Assembly: GCF_023016115.1 (NCBI RefSeq)
Contig: NZ_JALKBH010000004.1
Coordinates: 453,563-517,562, forward strand
Direction: 5' to 3'
DNA from: Alcanivorax sp. S6407
Lineage (GTDB): Bacteria > Pseudomonadota > Gammaproteobacteria > Pseudomonadales > Alcanivoracaceae
DNA length: 64,000 nt
This document shows, piece by piece, positions 8,542 through 17,528 of this stretch. Made by a program: the position numbers and the translations under genes. The notes under the pieces were generated by a model. The model was not told the origin of the DNA, made no database searches, and saw only the letters and a program-made list of their open reading frames with translations. The stretch's first letter is position 1, and each line of letters begins with the position of its first letter.

Positions 8542-8984
8542 TACCTGTCAAACCAACATGATTGCATCCATGGATGCCCTTGCAACATCGCTGAACCCTC
8601 AACACCGCCCGGATTGTCCGACCAAAAGAAAAATTATTTATATACTGGGCGGCTACCAGACACTCGTTTTTTTGCTACTTAAGGGCATTTTAAGGCCAGT
8701 ACTTTATTCTTATTCTTTCACGATCCAGCGACGCATAATTCTTCGGGGAAATCTATTTTCCCCCTCCCCCCACGCATCTCTCATACCGTCCTTTAATTAA
8801 GAATTTGGACTGATGAAAATCAGCAAATTCAACCGCGACCCATTACTCAAACCGAACGGAACCACTTCACAAATCTGCGGATTTTCAGGAGAAGCCGTTA
8901 TATTCTCCGCCTTGGGAACGACTGTCCCGTAAGCGCGACAAATCGCAACGGGGCACACATCTACTCATGGATTGAGGCTTGCTT
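8542..8984. other. Intergenic region without a convincing gene
   Basis: 443 bp between rsgA and the large lipoprotein gene. It is AT-rich around 8620-8800 (ATTATTTATATACT near 8633) and probably carries the lipoprotein promoter. An 80-codon reading frame at 8558 has no ribosome site or recognisable protein content. A short GC-rich stretch at 8915-8960 could fold but matches no RNA family I know. Confidence 0.4.
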
Positions 8985-10745
8985 ATGTCCATTCTTCGCT
9001 ATGTTCTGGCGATGTTGCTCCTGTCTGCGCTGGTCGCCTGTGGCGGCGGCGGTGGCAGTGATGCTTTCGTCAGCAAAAAATCGTCTAATCAGCCCACTGG
9101 CAATTCCGGTGAAGAAGTCAGTGACGATCCGCTGATCAACGACCTTGTCTTTACCAACAACCAGTTTATCGCCACTGTCTGCCCGACGCTGAGCGCCACG
9201 CTTGCGGTAGGCGCCTCTCTCACTGCTGCCGATGTGGTGGCCTGTGAGAATGAAGCGCTGGGCGTGATCTATAACGACAACGATCAGCACCTGGAAGCAC
9301 TGTGTCCGGTCGCCACCGCCCAGGCGGAGCTTGATACCACGGCGATTACGCTGGTTACCGAAATCAGCTTCCTCCCCGCCTGTCTTGAAGAAAGCCTGAG
9401 TGGTGCCGGCGGCGATCTGGATGATCTGCTGGATGATGACAACGACCTGGTGGATCTGGTGTGTCCGGATGCTGAAACCGTGGAAGACTGCATCGTCGAT
9501 ATCATCGAAAGCGATCCCGAGACCACCCCGGAAGAAGTGATTGAGCTGCTGGACTGCGAAGAGGGGCAGACCCTGTACCAGTGCCTGGTCGCGGCGGGCC
9601 AGGATCTTGAAAATGCCATGCAGCTGATCAGCAATGACAACACCTTGTCCCAGACACTATGCCCTGCTGCTGCTGATGCAATGGTGGATACCAGTGAAGC
9701 GAACGCTGAGCTGTGTCTGGCGGAAATCGTTGGCAACACCGACGCGACCCTGAATCTGGGTGGCGGTATGGCGGCGATCTGCGGCAGCGACACCGCCGCC
9801 CTCACCTGCCTGATCAACAGCGGTGAATTGATCGGCCCTGTGGTGGAGTCCACCGGTGGCGAACCGCTGGATCCGACGTTCATCGACAATCTGGTTGCGG
9901 ATCTTGACCCGAACACAGACCTGTCTGAGCCCAGCAATCTGGACCTTCTGGAGGGCCTGGGTGACTTGCTTGACGCCATTCCCGGCCTGGCAGACCTGAT
10001 TAACAGTGCCTACGACGAGGATCCCGCCAATTTCGACCTGTTCGAATTCCTCAACGAACTGTTGGCTGCCTACGACATCATCGACACCCTGCCCGCGCTG
10101 GGCGGCATCATCGATGATCTGCTGGGTGACGACGGCAACAATGACATCCCGCTGGATGTGGATGAACTCCTGGACAACCTGAGTCCGGAAGCCCTGGCCC
10201 TGATCAGCCCACTGCTGGACTCCATGCCCACCGTTAAGCCTTTGCTCAACGAGATTCTTGGCGCCTTCCAGTGTGGCAGCGATGCCAGCACCTGCCTGGC
10301 CAACGCCCAGGCCTCCCTGGCGGATCTGAACACCGTGCTGCTGCACGAGCCGGAACTGGCCGAGCTACTCAATCGTCTTCTGGACACCTTGCTGGGACAA
10401 ACCAGTGGCAGCTTGCTGCAGCCGGCCATTGATCTTCTGGCAGAGGTACCGGAAGCCATTGCTCTCACCGACCTGATTGACGAGATGCTGAAGAAAGTCT
10501 TCGGTGATCCGGAAGAGCTGGGTGAGGTCATGCTGAGCATCGATGCCTTCCCGGGTGTGAGCGAAAAGACCGAAGCCACCGATATTCTGCTGACAGCATT
10601 GATCTCCGGCTTGCTGGATGGCAGCCCGCTGTCCATCGCAGGTTACCTGGATGAAGTGAAGCAGGACATCAACAAGTTTGCTTCCGAATATCCTCAGAAC
10701 GGCTACAACACTACGCAGCTGGTGCAGTGGCTGGAAAGCCTCTAG
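8985..10745 (+). CDS. Large acidic lipoprotein with repeated Cys motifs
   Basis: 586 residues from ATG 8985 (TTGAGG about 9 bases upstream). A lipoprotein signal ends at LVAC, followed by a GGGGG linker, so it is probably anchored in a membrane. The mature part is very rich in Asp, Glu and Leu. The first half carries recurring CP or C motifs spaced about 50-60 residues (TVCPTL, ALCPVA, LVCPDA, TLCPAA, AICGSD, LTCLIN); the second half is Leu/Asp-rich (LLDAIPGLADLINS, LLGDDGNNDIPLDVDELLDNL). I do not recognise a family. Even cysteine spacing suggests disulfides between helical repeats. Confidence 0.7.
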   Translation: MSILRYVLAMLLLSALVACGGGGGSDAFVSKKSSNQPTGNSGEEVSDDPLINDLVFTNNQFIATVCPTLSATLAVGASLTAADVVACENEALGVIYNDNDQHLEALCPVATAQAELDTTAITLVTEISFLPACLEESLSGAGGDLDDLLDDDNDLVDLVCPDAETVEDCIVDIIESDPETTPEEVIELLDCEEGQTLYQCLVAAGQDLENAMQLISNDNTLSQTLCPAAADAMVDTSEANAELCLAEIVGNTDATLNLGGGMAAICGSDTAALTCLINSGELIGPVVESTGGEPLDPTFIDNLVADLDPNTDLSEPSNLDLLEGLGDLLDAIPGLADLINSAYDEDPANFDLFEFLNELLAAYDIIDTLPALGGIIDDLLGDDGNNDIPLDVDELLDNLSPEALALISPLLDSMPTVKPLLNEILGAFQCGSDASTCLANAQASLADLNTVLLHEPELAELLNRLLDTLLGQTSGSLLQPAIDLLAEVPEAIALTDLIDEMLKKVFGDPEELGEVMLSIDAFPGVSEKTEATDILLTALISGLLDGSPLSIAGYLDEVKQDINKFASEYPQNGYNTTQLVQWLESL

Positions 10746-10760
10746 TTCGCTCGCGATATA

Positions 10761-10791
10761 AAAAAACGCCCGCTTATGCGGGCGTTTTTTT
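10761..10791 (+). terminator. Rho-independent terminator after lipoprotein
   Basis: A-tract, then stem ACGCCCGC / GCGGGCGT with loop TTAT, then seven T; bidirectional in form. It begins about 16 bp after the lipoprotein stop codon. Confidence 0.9.
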
Positions 10792-10990
10792 GCCTCCCAG
10801 AACAACCTGAATCATTACCAGACCCACCTCCGACTGCCCAGCATGCATTTTTCTCTTCCCGGTCATAGCCATTCAATCTTGTGAATCTGATTTCTATAGC
10901 TATTTTTCTTGAGACCAGGAAAGCCCCTGCCGTTAGGGTTAAAGGGTTGTACAGAAAAATGTGAATGCACAACTTTGACAGGAGATGGAC

Positions 10991-11359
10991 ATGGAAACCC
11001 CCTCCCTTTATGAACGGATGGGCGGACGCGAGGGTGTTCGCGCCGTCACTGAAAAGGCCGTTGCCAACCATTTTGACAATGCCCTGATCGGCACCCGCTT
11101 CTCCCATGCAAAGATGTCCAGGGAAGACATGGTCAACAGTGCCACAGAATTTTTTTGCACCGGCTTGAGTGGTGTGGAAACCTATGAAGGCAAACCCATG
11201 CCTGACGCCCACGCCGGCATGAATATTACCGCTGACGAACTGATTGCCGCGCTGGATGACATCATGGATGCCATGAAAGCGCAGGGGCTGGGCGATCAGG
11301 AGCAGGCGGAAGTACTGAAAATCCTGTACGACATGAAGCCGGAGATTCTCGGAAAATAG
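10991..11359 (+). CDS. Group 1-like truncated haemoglobin
   Basis: 122 residues. The SLYERMGGREGVRAVTE N-terminus and the AHAGMNIT segment, with proximal haem ligand candidate His74, are typical of the truncated globin fold. Such proteins bind O2 or NO and often act in NO detoxification. ATG 10991 is preferred over ATG 10985 because AGGAG directly abuts the first ATG and gives 6-base spacing to the second. The gene is monocistronic, with a terminator-like hairpin and then a repeat downstream. Confidence 0.8.
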   Translation: METPSLYERMGGREGVRAVTEKAVANHFDNALIGTRFSHAKMSREDMVNSATEFFCTGLSGVETYEGKPMPDAHAGMNITADELIAALDDIMDAMKAQGLGDQEQAEVLKILYDMKPEILGK

Positions 11360-11387
11360 CTACTGCGGATCCTGCCAATACTGAAAT

Positions 11388-11428
11388 AAAGAAGGGCGCA
11401 CCCAACCCCGGAAGCCCCCTTCTTTTTT
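11388..11428 (+). terminator. Probable terminator after globin gene
   Basis: AAAGAAGGG and CCCTTCTTTTTT flank a 20-base loop; the U-run follows the stem. The loop is longer than usual, so confidence is moderate. Confidence 0.55.
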
Positions 11429-11430
11429 CG

Positions 11431-11503
11431 CTGTTAGCTGTTAGCTGTTAGCTGTTAACTGTTAACTGTTAACTGTTAACTGTTCATTGTTAACTGCTAA
11501 CCG
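11431..11503. repeat. Heptad tandem array, GTTAACT class, single arm
   Basis: About ten consecutive seven-base units: first GTTAGCT repeated, then GTTAACT repeated, then variants GTTCATT and GTTAACT. No inverted mate is found nearby, unlike most elements here. The mmsB stop codon (11497-11499) lies inside the last unit. Confidence 0.9.
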
Positions 11504-12390
11504 CCGTCCTTGTGACGAAAGAACCGCTGAATACTGGAAAAGTCTTTCTCGGAATAGCCGTGATTTCCGTGGGCGGCATACAGGGATTTCGCCAGGTTAC
11601 CCATGGGGGTGGCTGACTGGGTGCTAAGTGCTGCCTGCAACGCCAGCCCCAGATCCTTGTTCATCAATTTCACCGCAAAGCCACCATCATATTCATTGGA
11701 TGCTGGCACATTTTCCATCACCCCGGGCCAGGGGTTGTACTTGTCCAGGGACCAGTTGTCACCGGAGCTGGCCTTCATGATCTCGGACAGTACCGCCGGA
11801 TCCAGTCCGTGGTCTGCGCCCATCTGCAGGGCTTCTGCAGTGCCAATCATATGAATCGCCAGCAGCATGTTGTTGCAGATCTTCGCCAGCTGGCCCGCGC
11901 CGTTATCTCCGGCTCTGAACACCTGGGCGCCCATGCATTCCAGTACTGGCCGAGCCCGCTGGATGGCATCTTCCGGACCACCGCAGATAAACGTCAGCGT
12001 GCCGGCTTTTGCTCCACCGACACCGCCGGATACAGGTGCGTCAATCATTACCCTGTCCTGCTCTCTGGCAATGGCTGCCACATCGCGGGCTGTGTCGGCA
12101 TCAATCGTTGAGCAGTCGATAATCAGGGCGCTGGGATCGACCTGCTTCAACACGCCCGTTTCGCCTAGATAAAGCCCACGTACGGCACCTGCCGATGGCA
12201 ACATGCTGATGACCACTTCAGCACCCTGCACTGCTTGTGCGGCACTGTCTGCTGCTTTGGCGCCCGTTTCCACCGCCCCTTTGAGCAGCTCCGGGACCAG
12301 ATCAAAGGCCGAGACCTCATGACCTGCCTTGACCAGGTTAGCCGCCATGGGGCCGCCCATATGTCCGACACCGAAGAATCCGATTTTCAT
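11497..12390 (-). CDS. mmsB: 3-hydroxyisobutyrate dehydrogenase
   Basis: 297 residues. The Rossmann motif GFFGVGHMGGPMAANL at the start binds NAD. DAPVSGGVGGAKAGTLTF is the family substrate motif, and the catalytic Lys is in GQLAKICNNMLL. It oxidises 3-hydroxyisobutyrate to methylmalonate semialdehyde in valine breakdown, feeding MmsA encoded upstream on the same strand. It is third in the mmsA, acyl-CoA dehydrogenase, mmsB set. Its stop codon falls in a heptad repeat. Confidence 0.93.
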   Translation of the reverse strand: MKIGFFGVGHMGGPMAANLVKAGHEVSAFDLVPELLKGAVETGAKAADSAAQAVQGAEVVISMLPSAGAVRGLYLGETGVLKQVDPSALIIDCSTIDADTARDVAAIAREQDRVMIDAPVSGGVGGAKAGTLTFICGGPEDAIQRARPVLECMGAQVFRAGDNGAGQLAKICNNMLLAIHMIGTAEALQMGADHGLDPAVLSEIMKASSGDNWSLDKYNPWPGVMENVPASNEYDGGFAVKLMNKDLGLALQAALSTQSATPMGNLAKSLYAAHGNHGYSEKDFSSIQRFFRHKDGG

Positions 12391-12445
12391 TGTTATCTCT
12401 CCCTGCCGCTTTCACGGTTGGATATTGATATGCGTTTAGCAAAGG

Positions 12446-12556
12446 GTCTGACGTCGGAAGCAAGACTTTCTACTCTCGTTTTTTTGCGGACACTTCCGAG
12501 TTCAGACGTCCCTTCTTGCTCCAAAAAAGATCGCCTGCAGGCAGGCTCCTACGGCG
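12446..12556. repeat. REP-like hairpins between acyl-CoA dehydrogenase and mmsB
   Basis: An inverted pair TCTGACGTCGGAAGC (from 12446) and CTTCCGAGTTCAGACG (from 12493) is followed by a REP-like hairpin: GCCTGCAGGCAGGC followed by TCCTACGGCG near 12533-12556, the GTAGGAGC type seen elsewhere in the window. They could act as an attenuator or an mRNA-stability element inside the operon. Confidence 0.6.
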
Positions 12557-12561
12557 TTTTT

Positions 12562-13713
12562 TTAAAGGAACGACAAATCCTTCAACACATTACGCGCAAT
12601 GATCACGCGCATGATTTCGTTAGTGCCTTCCAGGATCTGGTGCACGCGGGTATCGCGCAGGTAACGCTCCAGCGGATACTCGCGGATATAGCCATAGCCA
12701 CCGTGCAACTGCAGCGCCTGGTTGCAGACGTTGAAACACAGGTCCGTGGCCATGCGTTTGGCCATGGCACAAACCATGCTTTTGTCGCTGTGATTCTGAT
12801 CCAGCTTCCAGGCGGCAAGACGAACCATTTGTTGTGCTGCCACCAGTTCCGTAGCCATGTCTGCCAGAGTGAACTGCACACTCTGGAAATCACTGATGGT
12901 CTGGCCAAACTGTTTGCGTTCCTGCACGTATTGTTGCGCCTGCTTCAAGGCTGCCTGGGCAGCACCCAGCGAGCAACTGGCAATATTGATACGGCCACCG
13001 TCCAGCCCGCCCATGGCGATCTTGAATCCCTGCCCTTCCTCGCCCATCAGACATTCGGCAGAAATACGCACATCTTCCATGATCACCGCACGAGTAGGCT
13101 GGCTCTTCCAACCCATTTTTTCTTCATTGCGACCATAGGAAATACCGGACGTATCTGCCGGTACTGCGAAGCAGGAAATCCCTCCGGCACCGGGCCCACC
13201 AGTACGCGCCATCAACACCAGCACATCGGTATCCCCGGCGCCGGAAATAAATGCCTTGGCGCCGTTCAGGACATAACTGTCGCCCTCTTTTTTTGCCGTG
13301 GTTGCCAATGACGCGGCATCGGAACCGGCATTGGGCTCGGTAAGGCAATAAGACGCCAGTTTCTCTCCGCTCATCAGGTCATCCGCCCAGCGGGCGCGGA
13401 TGGCCTCGTTGCCATAACGGGTGAGCATGGAGGTGGCCATGTTATGAATGGTGATAAAGGCCGTAGTGGAAGTGCAGCCCTGGGAAAGCTGCTCGAAAAT
13501 CAGCGCCGCGTCCAGACGTGACAAGCCCATCCCGCCCAGCTCTTCAGAACAGTACAGGGAACAGAATCCCAGCTCGCCCGCCTTGCGTATCGCGTCCTTG
13601 GGAAAAATACTTTTCGCATCCCATTCAGCGGCAAACGGCGCCAGTTCCTTTTCAGAAAACTGTCGCGCTGTTTCGCGAAATGCCTGCTGCTCTTCAGTAA
13701 AAGAAAAATCCAC
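12562..13713 (-). CDS. Acyl-CoA dehydrogenase, probably isobutyryl-CoA specific
   Basis: 383 residues, full length for the family. Visible are the FAD/substrate motif YCLTEPNAGSDAASL, the FGQTISDFQSVQF segment, LQLHGGYGYIREYPLERYLRD and the catalytic Glu in ILEGTNEI near residue 365. Sequence flavour (FTEEQQAFRETARQF at the start) and position between mmsA and mmsB fit isobutyryl-CoA dehydrogenase of valine catabolism, which makes methacrylyl-CoA with ETF as electron acceptor. A branched-chain relative is possible; specificity is inferred from context. Confidence 0.85.
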   Translation of the reverse strand: MDFSFTEEQQAFRETARQFSEKELAPFAAEWDAKSIFPKDAIRKAGELGFCSLYCSEELGGMGLSRLDAALIFEQLSQGCTSTTAFITIHNMATSMLTRYGNEAIRARWADDLMSGEKLASYCLTEPNAGSDAASLATTAKKEGDSYVLNGAKAFISGAGDTDVLVLMARTGGPGAGGISCFAVPADTSGISYGRNEEKMGWKSQPTRAVIMEDVRISAECLMGEEGQGFKIAMGGLDGGRINIASCSLGAAQAALKQAQQYVQERKQFGQTISDFQSVQFTLADMATELVAAQQMVRLAAWKLDQNHSDKSMVCAMAKRMATDLCFNVCNQALQLHGGYGYIREYPLERYLRDTRVHQILEGTNEIMRVIIARNVLKDLSFL

Positions 13714-13745
13714 GGTTTTTTCTCGCTCGGTTTTCGTTCTTCTCC

Positions 13746-13812
13746 GCAGGAGCTTGCCTGCAAGCGAGGTTCTACTGGCATGGCAGAATCTCTTGCAGGC
13801 AAGCTCCTACGG
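13746..13812. repeat. REP doublet between mmsA and acyl-CoA dehydrogenase
   Basis: GCAGGAGCTTGCCTGCAAGC on one side and TTGCAGGCAAGCTCCTAC on the other form an inverted pair around a short spacer, resembling REP/REPIN doublets of Pseudomonas. It fills most of the 110-bp gap. Confidence 0.85.
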
Positions 13813-13823
13813 TGTCGGGCTAC

Positions 13824-15320
13824 TTATTTCAGATGAATACTCATGTTCGGGCCGCTGGCCGGGATGTCATCTTCGAACCAGCGACTGGTGACCGTCTTGG
13901 TTTCGGTGTAGAAACGCACGGCCTGCTTGCCGTAGGCATGCTGGTCACCGTAGAAAGAGCCCTTCCAGCCGGTGAAGCTGAAGAACGGCAGCGGCACCGG
14001 GATCGGCACATTGATGCCCACCTGCCCCACTTCCACTTCATGCTGGTATTTACGCGCCGCTGCACCGCTGGCGGTGAAGATGGAAGTGCCATTGCCATAG
14101 GGGCTGTTGTTCACCAGCTGCAAGGCTTCCTCAAGGGAATCCACACACACACAGCACAATACCGGACCGAAAATTTCTTCCTTGTAGATGGACATCTCCG
14201 CCGTCACATCGGTGAATAGCGTCGGGCCAACCCAGTTGCCATCGGGCAAACCGTCCACGGTGCAGTCAGAGCCATCCAGCAAACAGGTGGCGCCTTCTCC
14301 CTTGCCCTGCTTGATCAGGGTAAGTACACGCTGTTTTGCCTGCGGACTGATTTGAGGGCCGTAGGCGGCCTGCGGGTCGTTCCAGGCACCGGGGCGAATT
14401 TTGGCAAACTCGTCTTTCAGTTCATCAATCCAGGCTTTGGAATCGCCCACGAACACCGCCACGCTGATGGCCATGCAACGCTGGCCAGCGGCACCACAAG
14501 AAGCGCCCACCAGACTGTTGACCACTTGCTCCTTGTTGGCATCCGGCATGATCACCATGTGGTTCTTCGCACCGGCAAAACACTGGGCGCGCTTCATGTG
14601 GTCGGTGGCTGTTCGGTACACATGCTGGCCCACCGGCACCGAGCCCACAAAGGAGACGGCCTTGATATCCGGATGCGTGAGCAGGGTGTCCACCTGTTCC
14701 TTGCCACCGTGCACCAGCTGCAACACACCGGGAGGTGCGCCGGCTTCCAGGAAAAGTTCTGCCAGCCGATTGGGGGTCATGGGATCCTGTTCGGACGGCT
14801 TGAGCACAAAGGTGTTACCCGCGGCGATGGCCAGCGGGAACATCCACAACGGGATCATGGCCGGGAAGTTGAATGGAGTGATACCGGCGCACACACCCAG
14901 CGGCTGTGTCCAGGAATGGGTGTCGATGCTGCGCGCCACGTTCTCCACGGTTTCGCCCATCATCAGGGAGGCGATGTTGGCGGCCTGTTCGGCCACTTCG
15001 ATACCGCGCCAGACATCGCCCTTGGCATCTTCAAACGTCTTGCCGGTTTCCTGGCTGAGAATCTCGGCAATCTCTTCCTGATGATCCTTCAGCAACGCCT
15101 GGTAACGCAGCATCAGCCGCGCCCGCTCGGATACCGGCACTTCCTTCCAGCTTTCGAACGCTGCCTTGGCGGCGGCAATTGCCTGCTCCATTTCTGCCGG
15201 GGTGGCGGCAGGCGCCTCGCACAGCACCTCCTGGGTGGCGGGGTTGGTCACCGGGATCCACTGGTCGGTGGTGCTGGTGACAAATTCACCATTGATCAGC
15301 AGGGGCATGCGACGGCTCAT
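13824..15320 (-). CDS. mmsA: Methylmalonate-semialdehyde dehydrogenase (CoA-acylating)
   Basis: 498 residues from ATG 15320 (GGAGA upstream), matching the family length. An aldehyde dehydrogenase fold is clear: [35 protein letters not shown], and the active-site Cys in GQRCMAIS. The family converts methylmalonate semialdehyde to propionyl-CoA, releasing CO2, and also handles malonate semialdehyde. First gene of the valine-degradation set and divergent from mmsR 105 bp away, as in Pseudomonas aeruginosa. Confidence 0.94.
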   Translation of the reverse strand: MSRRMPLLINGEFVTSTTDQWIPVTNPATQEVLCEAPAATPAEMEQAIAAAKAAFESWKEVPVSERARLMLRYQALLKDHQEEIAEILSQETGKTFEDAKGDVWRGIEVAEQAANIASLMMGETVENVARSIDTHSWTQPLGVCAGITPFNFPAMIPLWMFPLAIAAGNTFVLKPSEQDPMTPNRLAELFLEAGAPPGVLQLVHGGKEQVDTLLTHPDIKAVSFVGSVPVGQHVYRTATDHMKRAQCFAGAKNHMVIMPDANKEQVVNSLVGASCGAAGQRCMAISVAVFVGDSKAWIDELKDEFAKIRPGAWNDPQAAYGPQISPQAKQRVLTLIKQGKGEGATCLLDGSDCTVDGLPDGNWVGPTLFTDVTAEMSIYKEEIFGPVLCCVCVDSLEEALQLVNNSPYGNGTSIFTASGAAARKYQHEVEVGQVGINVPIPVPLPFFSFTGWKGSFYGDQHAYGKQAVRFYTETKTVTSRWFEDDIPASGPNMSIHLK

Positions 15321-15373
15321 GGGGCTCTCCGGAAAGTCAGTCGTTATCGGTATGGGTCTGTTGTAGCACAGCA

Positions 15374-15387
15374 CTGTCTCATGACAG
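15374..15387. promoter_or_regulatory. Palindrome in mmsA-mmsR intergenic region
   Basis: CTGTC-TCAT-GACAG is the only clear symmetric site in the 105-bp divergent promoter region. AraC proteins usually bind direct repeats, so assignment as the MmsR operator is tentative. Confidence 0.3.
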
Positions 15388-15425
15388 ATAGCCTCTGTTG
15401 CGCTTAATGGATTATATTGCTGTTT

Positions 15426-16334
15426 ATGAGCAAGGAAACCCATCTTCCACACGCCCCGGCCGAACCTTCGAGCTGGCCGCTCCCGGCCACCGGCCAGCGC
15501 ACCATCATTCCTCCCGCTGTGCTGGACAGCATTGCCGGACACCCTCTCTGTGAAGGCTGCATGCCCCATGGCGTGGGCTTCTATCCACAGGCCCGTGGGC
15601 ACCGGATGCTGCGTGACAATCCGGCGGATTATCTGATGATCTACTGCATCAGCGGGCGCGGTGAATTACAGGTAGAAGACAACACTTATGCCGTGGAGGG
15701 TGGCGACCTGGTATTGCTGCCCACCGCCCTCGCCCATCGGTACCAGGCTGACAGTCGCGATCCCTGGAGCATTTACTGGGTGCACCTGGGTGGCCATGAG
15801 GTGCCGCGCTTTTTTGACGAAATTGCCGGGCGTGCCGGAGGGCGAAAGGTACGGGTAGGGGTGCATTCGCGGCTGGCGGAGGAGTTTCAGGCCCTGCTGG
15901 CCGCCGCCACCCGCGTGCAGCCGGAACACCTGGTGTATGCCGCCAACCTGCTGCGCAGCCTGCTGGCCTTTGCGGCCCTGATGCGCCACCAGCATGACGT
16001 GCGCCATGCCACCCTGGATGTGAACCGGGTGAACGGTTACCTGCAGACGGCCCTGCATCGCCGGCTTTCGCTGGATGAACTGGCAGCAGCCACCAGTGAG
16101 CTGTCCCGTTATCACTTCATTCGCGAATACAAGCGTCAGACCGGGCAGACCCCCATGCAGGCATTCCAGCGCATCAAGGTGAGTCATGCCTGCTATCTTC
16201 TGGATATCACCGAAGACACCGTGGCCGAGATTGCTTCTCGGCTGGGTCATGATGATCCGTATTATTTTTCCCGGCTGTTCAAGCGGGTGATGGGGGTGTC
16301 GCCACAACGGTATCGGCAGGAAAGGGGGCAGTAG
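15426..16334 (+). CDS. mmsR: AraC family activator, MmsR-like
   Basis: 302 residues from ATG 15426. The N-terminal cupin-like effector domain ([29 protein letters not shown]) is followed by the C-terminal helix-turn-helix pair, [21 protein letters not shown] and [22 protein letters not shown], and the closing [12 protein letters not shown]. Length, domain order and divergent position next to mmsA match MmsR, the activator of mmsAB in Pseudomonas. An upstream TTG at 15417 is in frame but has no better ribosome site. Confidence 0.85.
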   Translation: MSKETHLPHAPAEPSSWPLPATGQRTIIPPAVLDSIAGHPLCEGCMPHGVGFYPQARGHRMLRDNPADYLMIYCISGRGELQVEDNTYAVEGGDLVLLPTALAHRYQADSRDPWSIYWVHLGGHEVPRFFDEIAGRAGGRKVRVGVHSRLAEEFQALLAAATRVQPEHLVYAANLLRSLLAFAALMRHQHDVRHATLDVNRVNGYLQTALHRRLSLDELAAATSELSRYHFIREYKRQTGQTPMQAFQRIKVSHACYLLDITEDTVAEIASRLGHDDPYYFSRLFKRVMGVSPQRYRQERGQ

Positions 16335-16339
16335 GGGGA

Positions 16340-16591
16340 TTTCGAGTTTCGAGTTTCGAGTTCCGAAAATCAAAAGCGGGCTAAACCTTGCCTGCAAGCG
16401 ATCCGAGCTTTGGGAAGGTGAGCAGTTTCGGGTTGCGATAGGCGAGCTACGAAAGGCAAGACTCCAAACCTGGTTCCTTTCCACCGTTTTAGGTTTTCGA
16501 AACTTGGTACTCGAAACTCGCTTCTGGAATCCTTACCTCGCCAAGGCTCGGATCGCTTGCAGGCAAGCTCCTACAGCGGCTTCGTAAAAGC
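16340..16591. repeat. Composite repeat: AGNNNCG heptads plus REP arms
   Basis: This fills the 315-bp gap after mmsR. The order is: heptads GAGTTTC x3 (16341-16362); a REP half TTGCCTGCAAGCGATCCGAG (16388-16407); more heptads; a core; GGTTTTCGAAACTTGGTACTCGAAACTCG as mate arm in pieces (16492-16520); then CTGGAATCCTTACCTCGCC and CTCGGATCGCTTGCAGGCAAG leading to GCTCCTACAGCGGCTTCG. The same modules recur at 24.6, 31.0 and 51.1 kb. Confidence 0.85.
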
Positions 16592-16650
16592 ACCTTGGGC
16601 ACGGAGCTTGCTTCCGCGTGGTGCGTGCAGCGTGTTGCTTGATGCGCCTC

Positions 16651-17379
16651 TTAAACCGGGCGGCTTTGCCAGGTTAGGGTCATCACGTCGCGGTGGGTGT
16701 CGCACTGGAAAATGTGCGCGCAGCCGTAGTGACCGAAACGGAACGACAGGGCGTCCACGGAGTCCAGCTGCATCACGAACTGCATGGGCTCCTGACAGCA
16801 CGGGCAGGAGGGATAAGCCACGTCGGCGGTCCAGTGCGGCCAGCCCATCAGCTTGTCACCGGGGCGTGGTGCCGGGCGATGGGCGTGGAGCAGGGCGAGG
16901 GTGCCATCACGATCTTCGTCATTGATGGCAGCGGTTTCCTTGCGATCCGGGTAGTCGGACAGGGGAATCCAGCCGGTCAGGGCCCGTTCCGGTACCGCAT
17001 CGGGCTGCCGCACCGGCAGGGCATCAAAACCATTGGCCTGCTCACGGGGAATCACCCGTACCAGGGTGGAATCGGAGAAGGGCAGGTGGGACTGACCCAG
17101 CACTTCGCAATCTTCTTCACCATTGGTGCAATAGAACACCTGAAGGACACCATCACCGAAGGGAGAGCGCGAGTTGCGCGGCAAATCCCGGGATTCCAGC
17201 TGCAGGAACAGCTGCATGGGCTGATGACAGTGGCCACAGCACGGCCAGGATTCACCTGGCTTCAATAACGGCAGGCCACCGAACTTGGACATGGCACCCG
17301 GTACCGCAGGACCGGCCTGGGGACGCCAGGCAGGGCGGGAAAAGGAAGCCAGTCTGAGTTTGATTTCTTCGGGTAGCAT
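16651..17379 (-). CDS. DUF1963 (YwqG-like) protein
   Basis: 242 residues from ATG 17379 (GAGGA 7 bases upstream). DUF1963 features are visible: KFGGLPLLKPGESWPCCGHC near the start, PMQLFLQLESRDLP, LMGWPHWTADVAYPSCPCC and PMQFVMQLDSVDALSFRFG, HIFQCDTHRD. Two paired-cysteine sets (near residues 46-49 and 175-178) suggest metal binding. Function of the family is not established. Monocistronic, preceded by a repeat-rich gap on its 3' side. Confidence 0.75.
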   Translation of the reverse strand: MLPEEIKLRLASFSRPAWRPQAGPAVPGAMSKFGGLPLLKPGESWPCCGHCHQPMQLFLQLESRDLPRNSRSPFGDGVLQVFYCTNGEEDCEVLGQSHLPFSDSTLVRVIPREQANGFDALPVRQPDAVPERALTGWIPLSDYPDRKETAAINDEDRDGTLALLHAHRPAPRPGDKLMGWPHWTADVAYPSCPCCQEPMQFVMQLDSVDALSFRFGHYGCAHIFQCDTHRDVMTLTWQSRPV

Positions 17380-17528
17380 GGGGTGTCCTCGTTCTCTCGA
17401 TTCCACCATGCCAGTAACGGCTCCGAACAACCTTCACTAACCGCTACCAGGCCTTTTTTAAGGGCTGAGCGGCGTGCAATTTTTGTTCTTGTGACAGGGT
17501 TCTCGCCAACTTTGTGACTAAAATTGCA

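Noticed and set aside
8558-8800. 80-codon reading frame after rsgA
   Set aside because: No ribosome site, no recognisable protein and a low-complexity sequence; probably part of the promoter region.
13824-15602. MmsA start upstream of 15320
   Set aside because: It would overlap the divergent mmsR; ATG 15320 has a ribosome site and the normal length.
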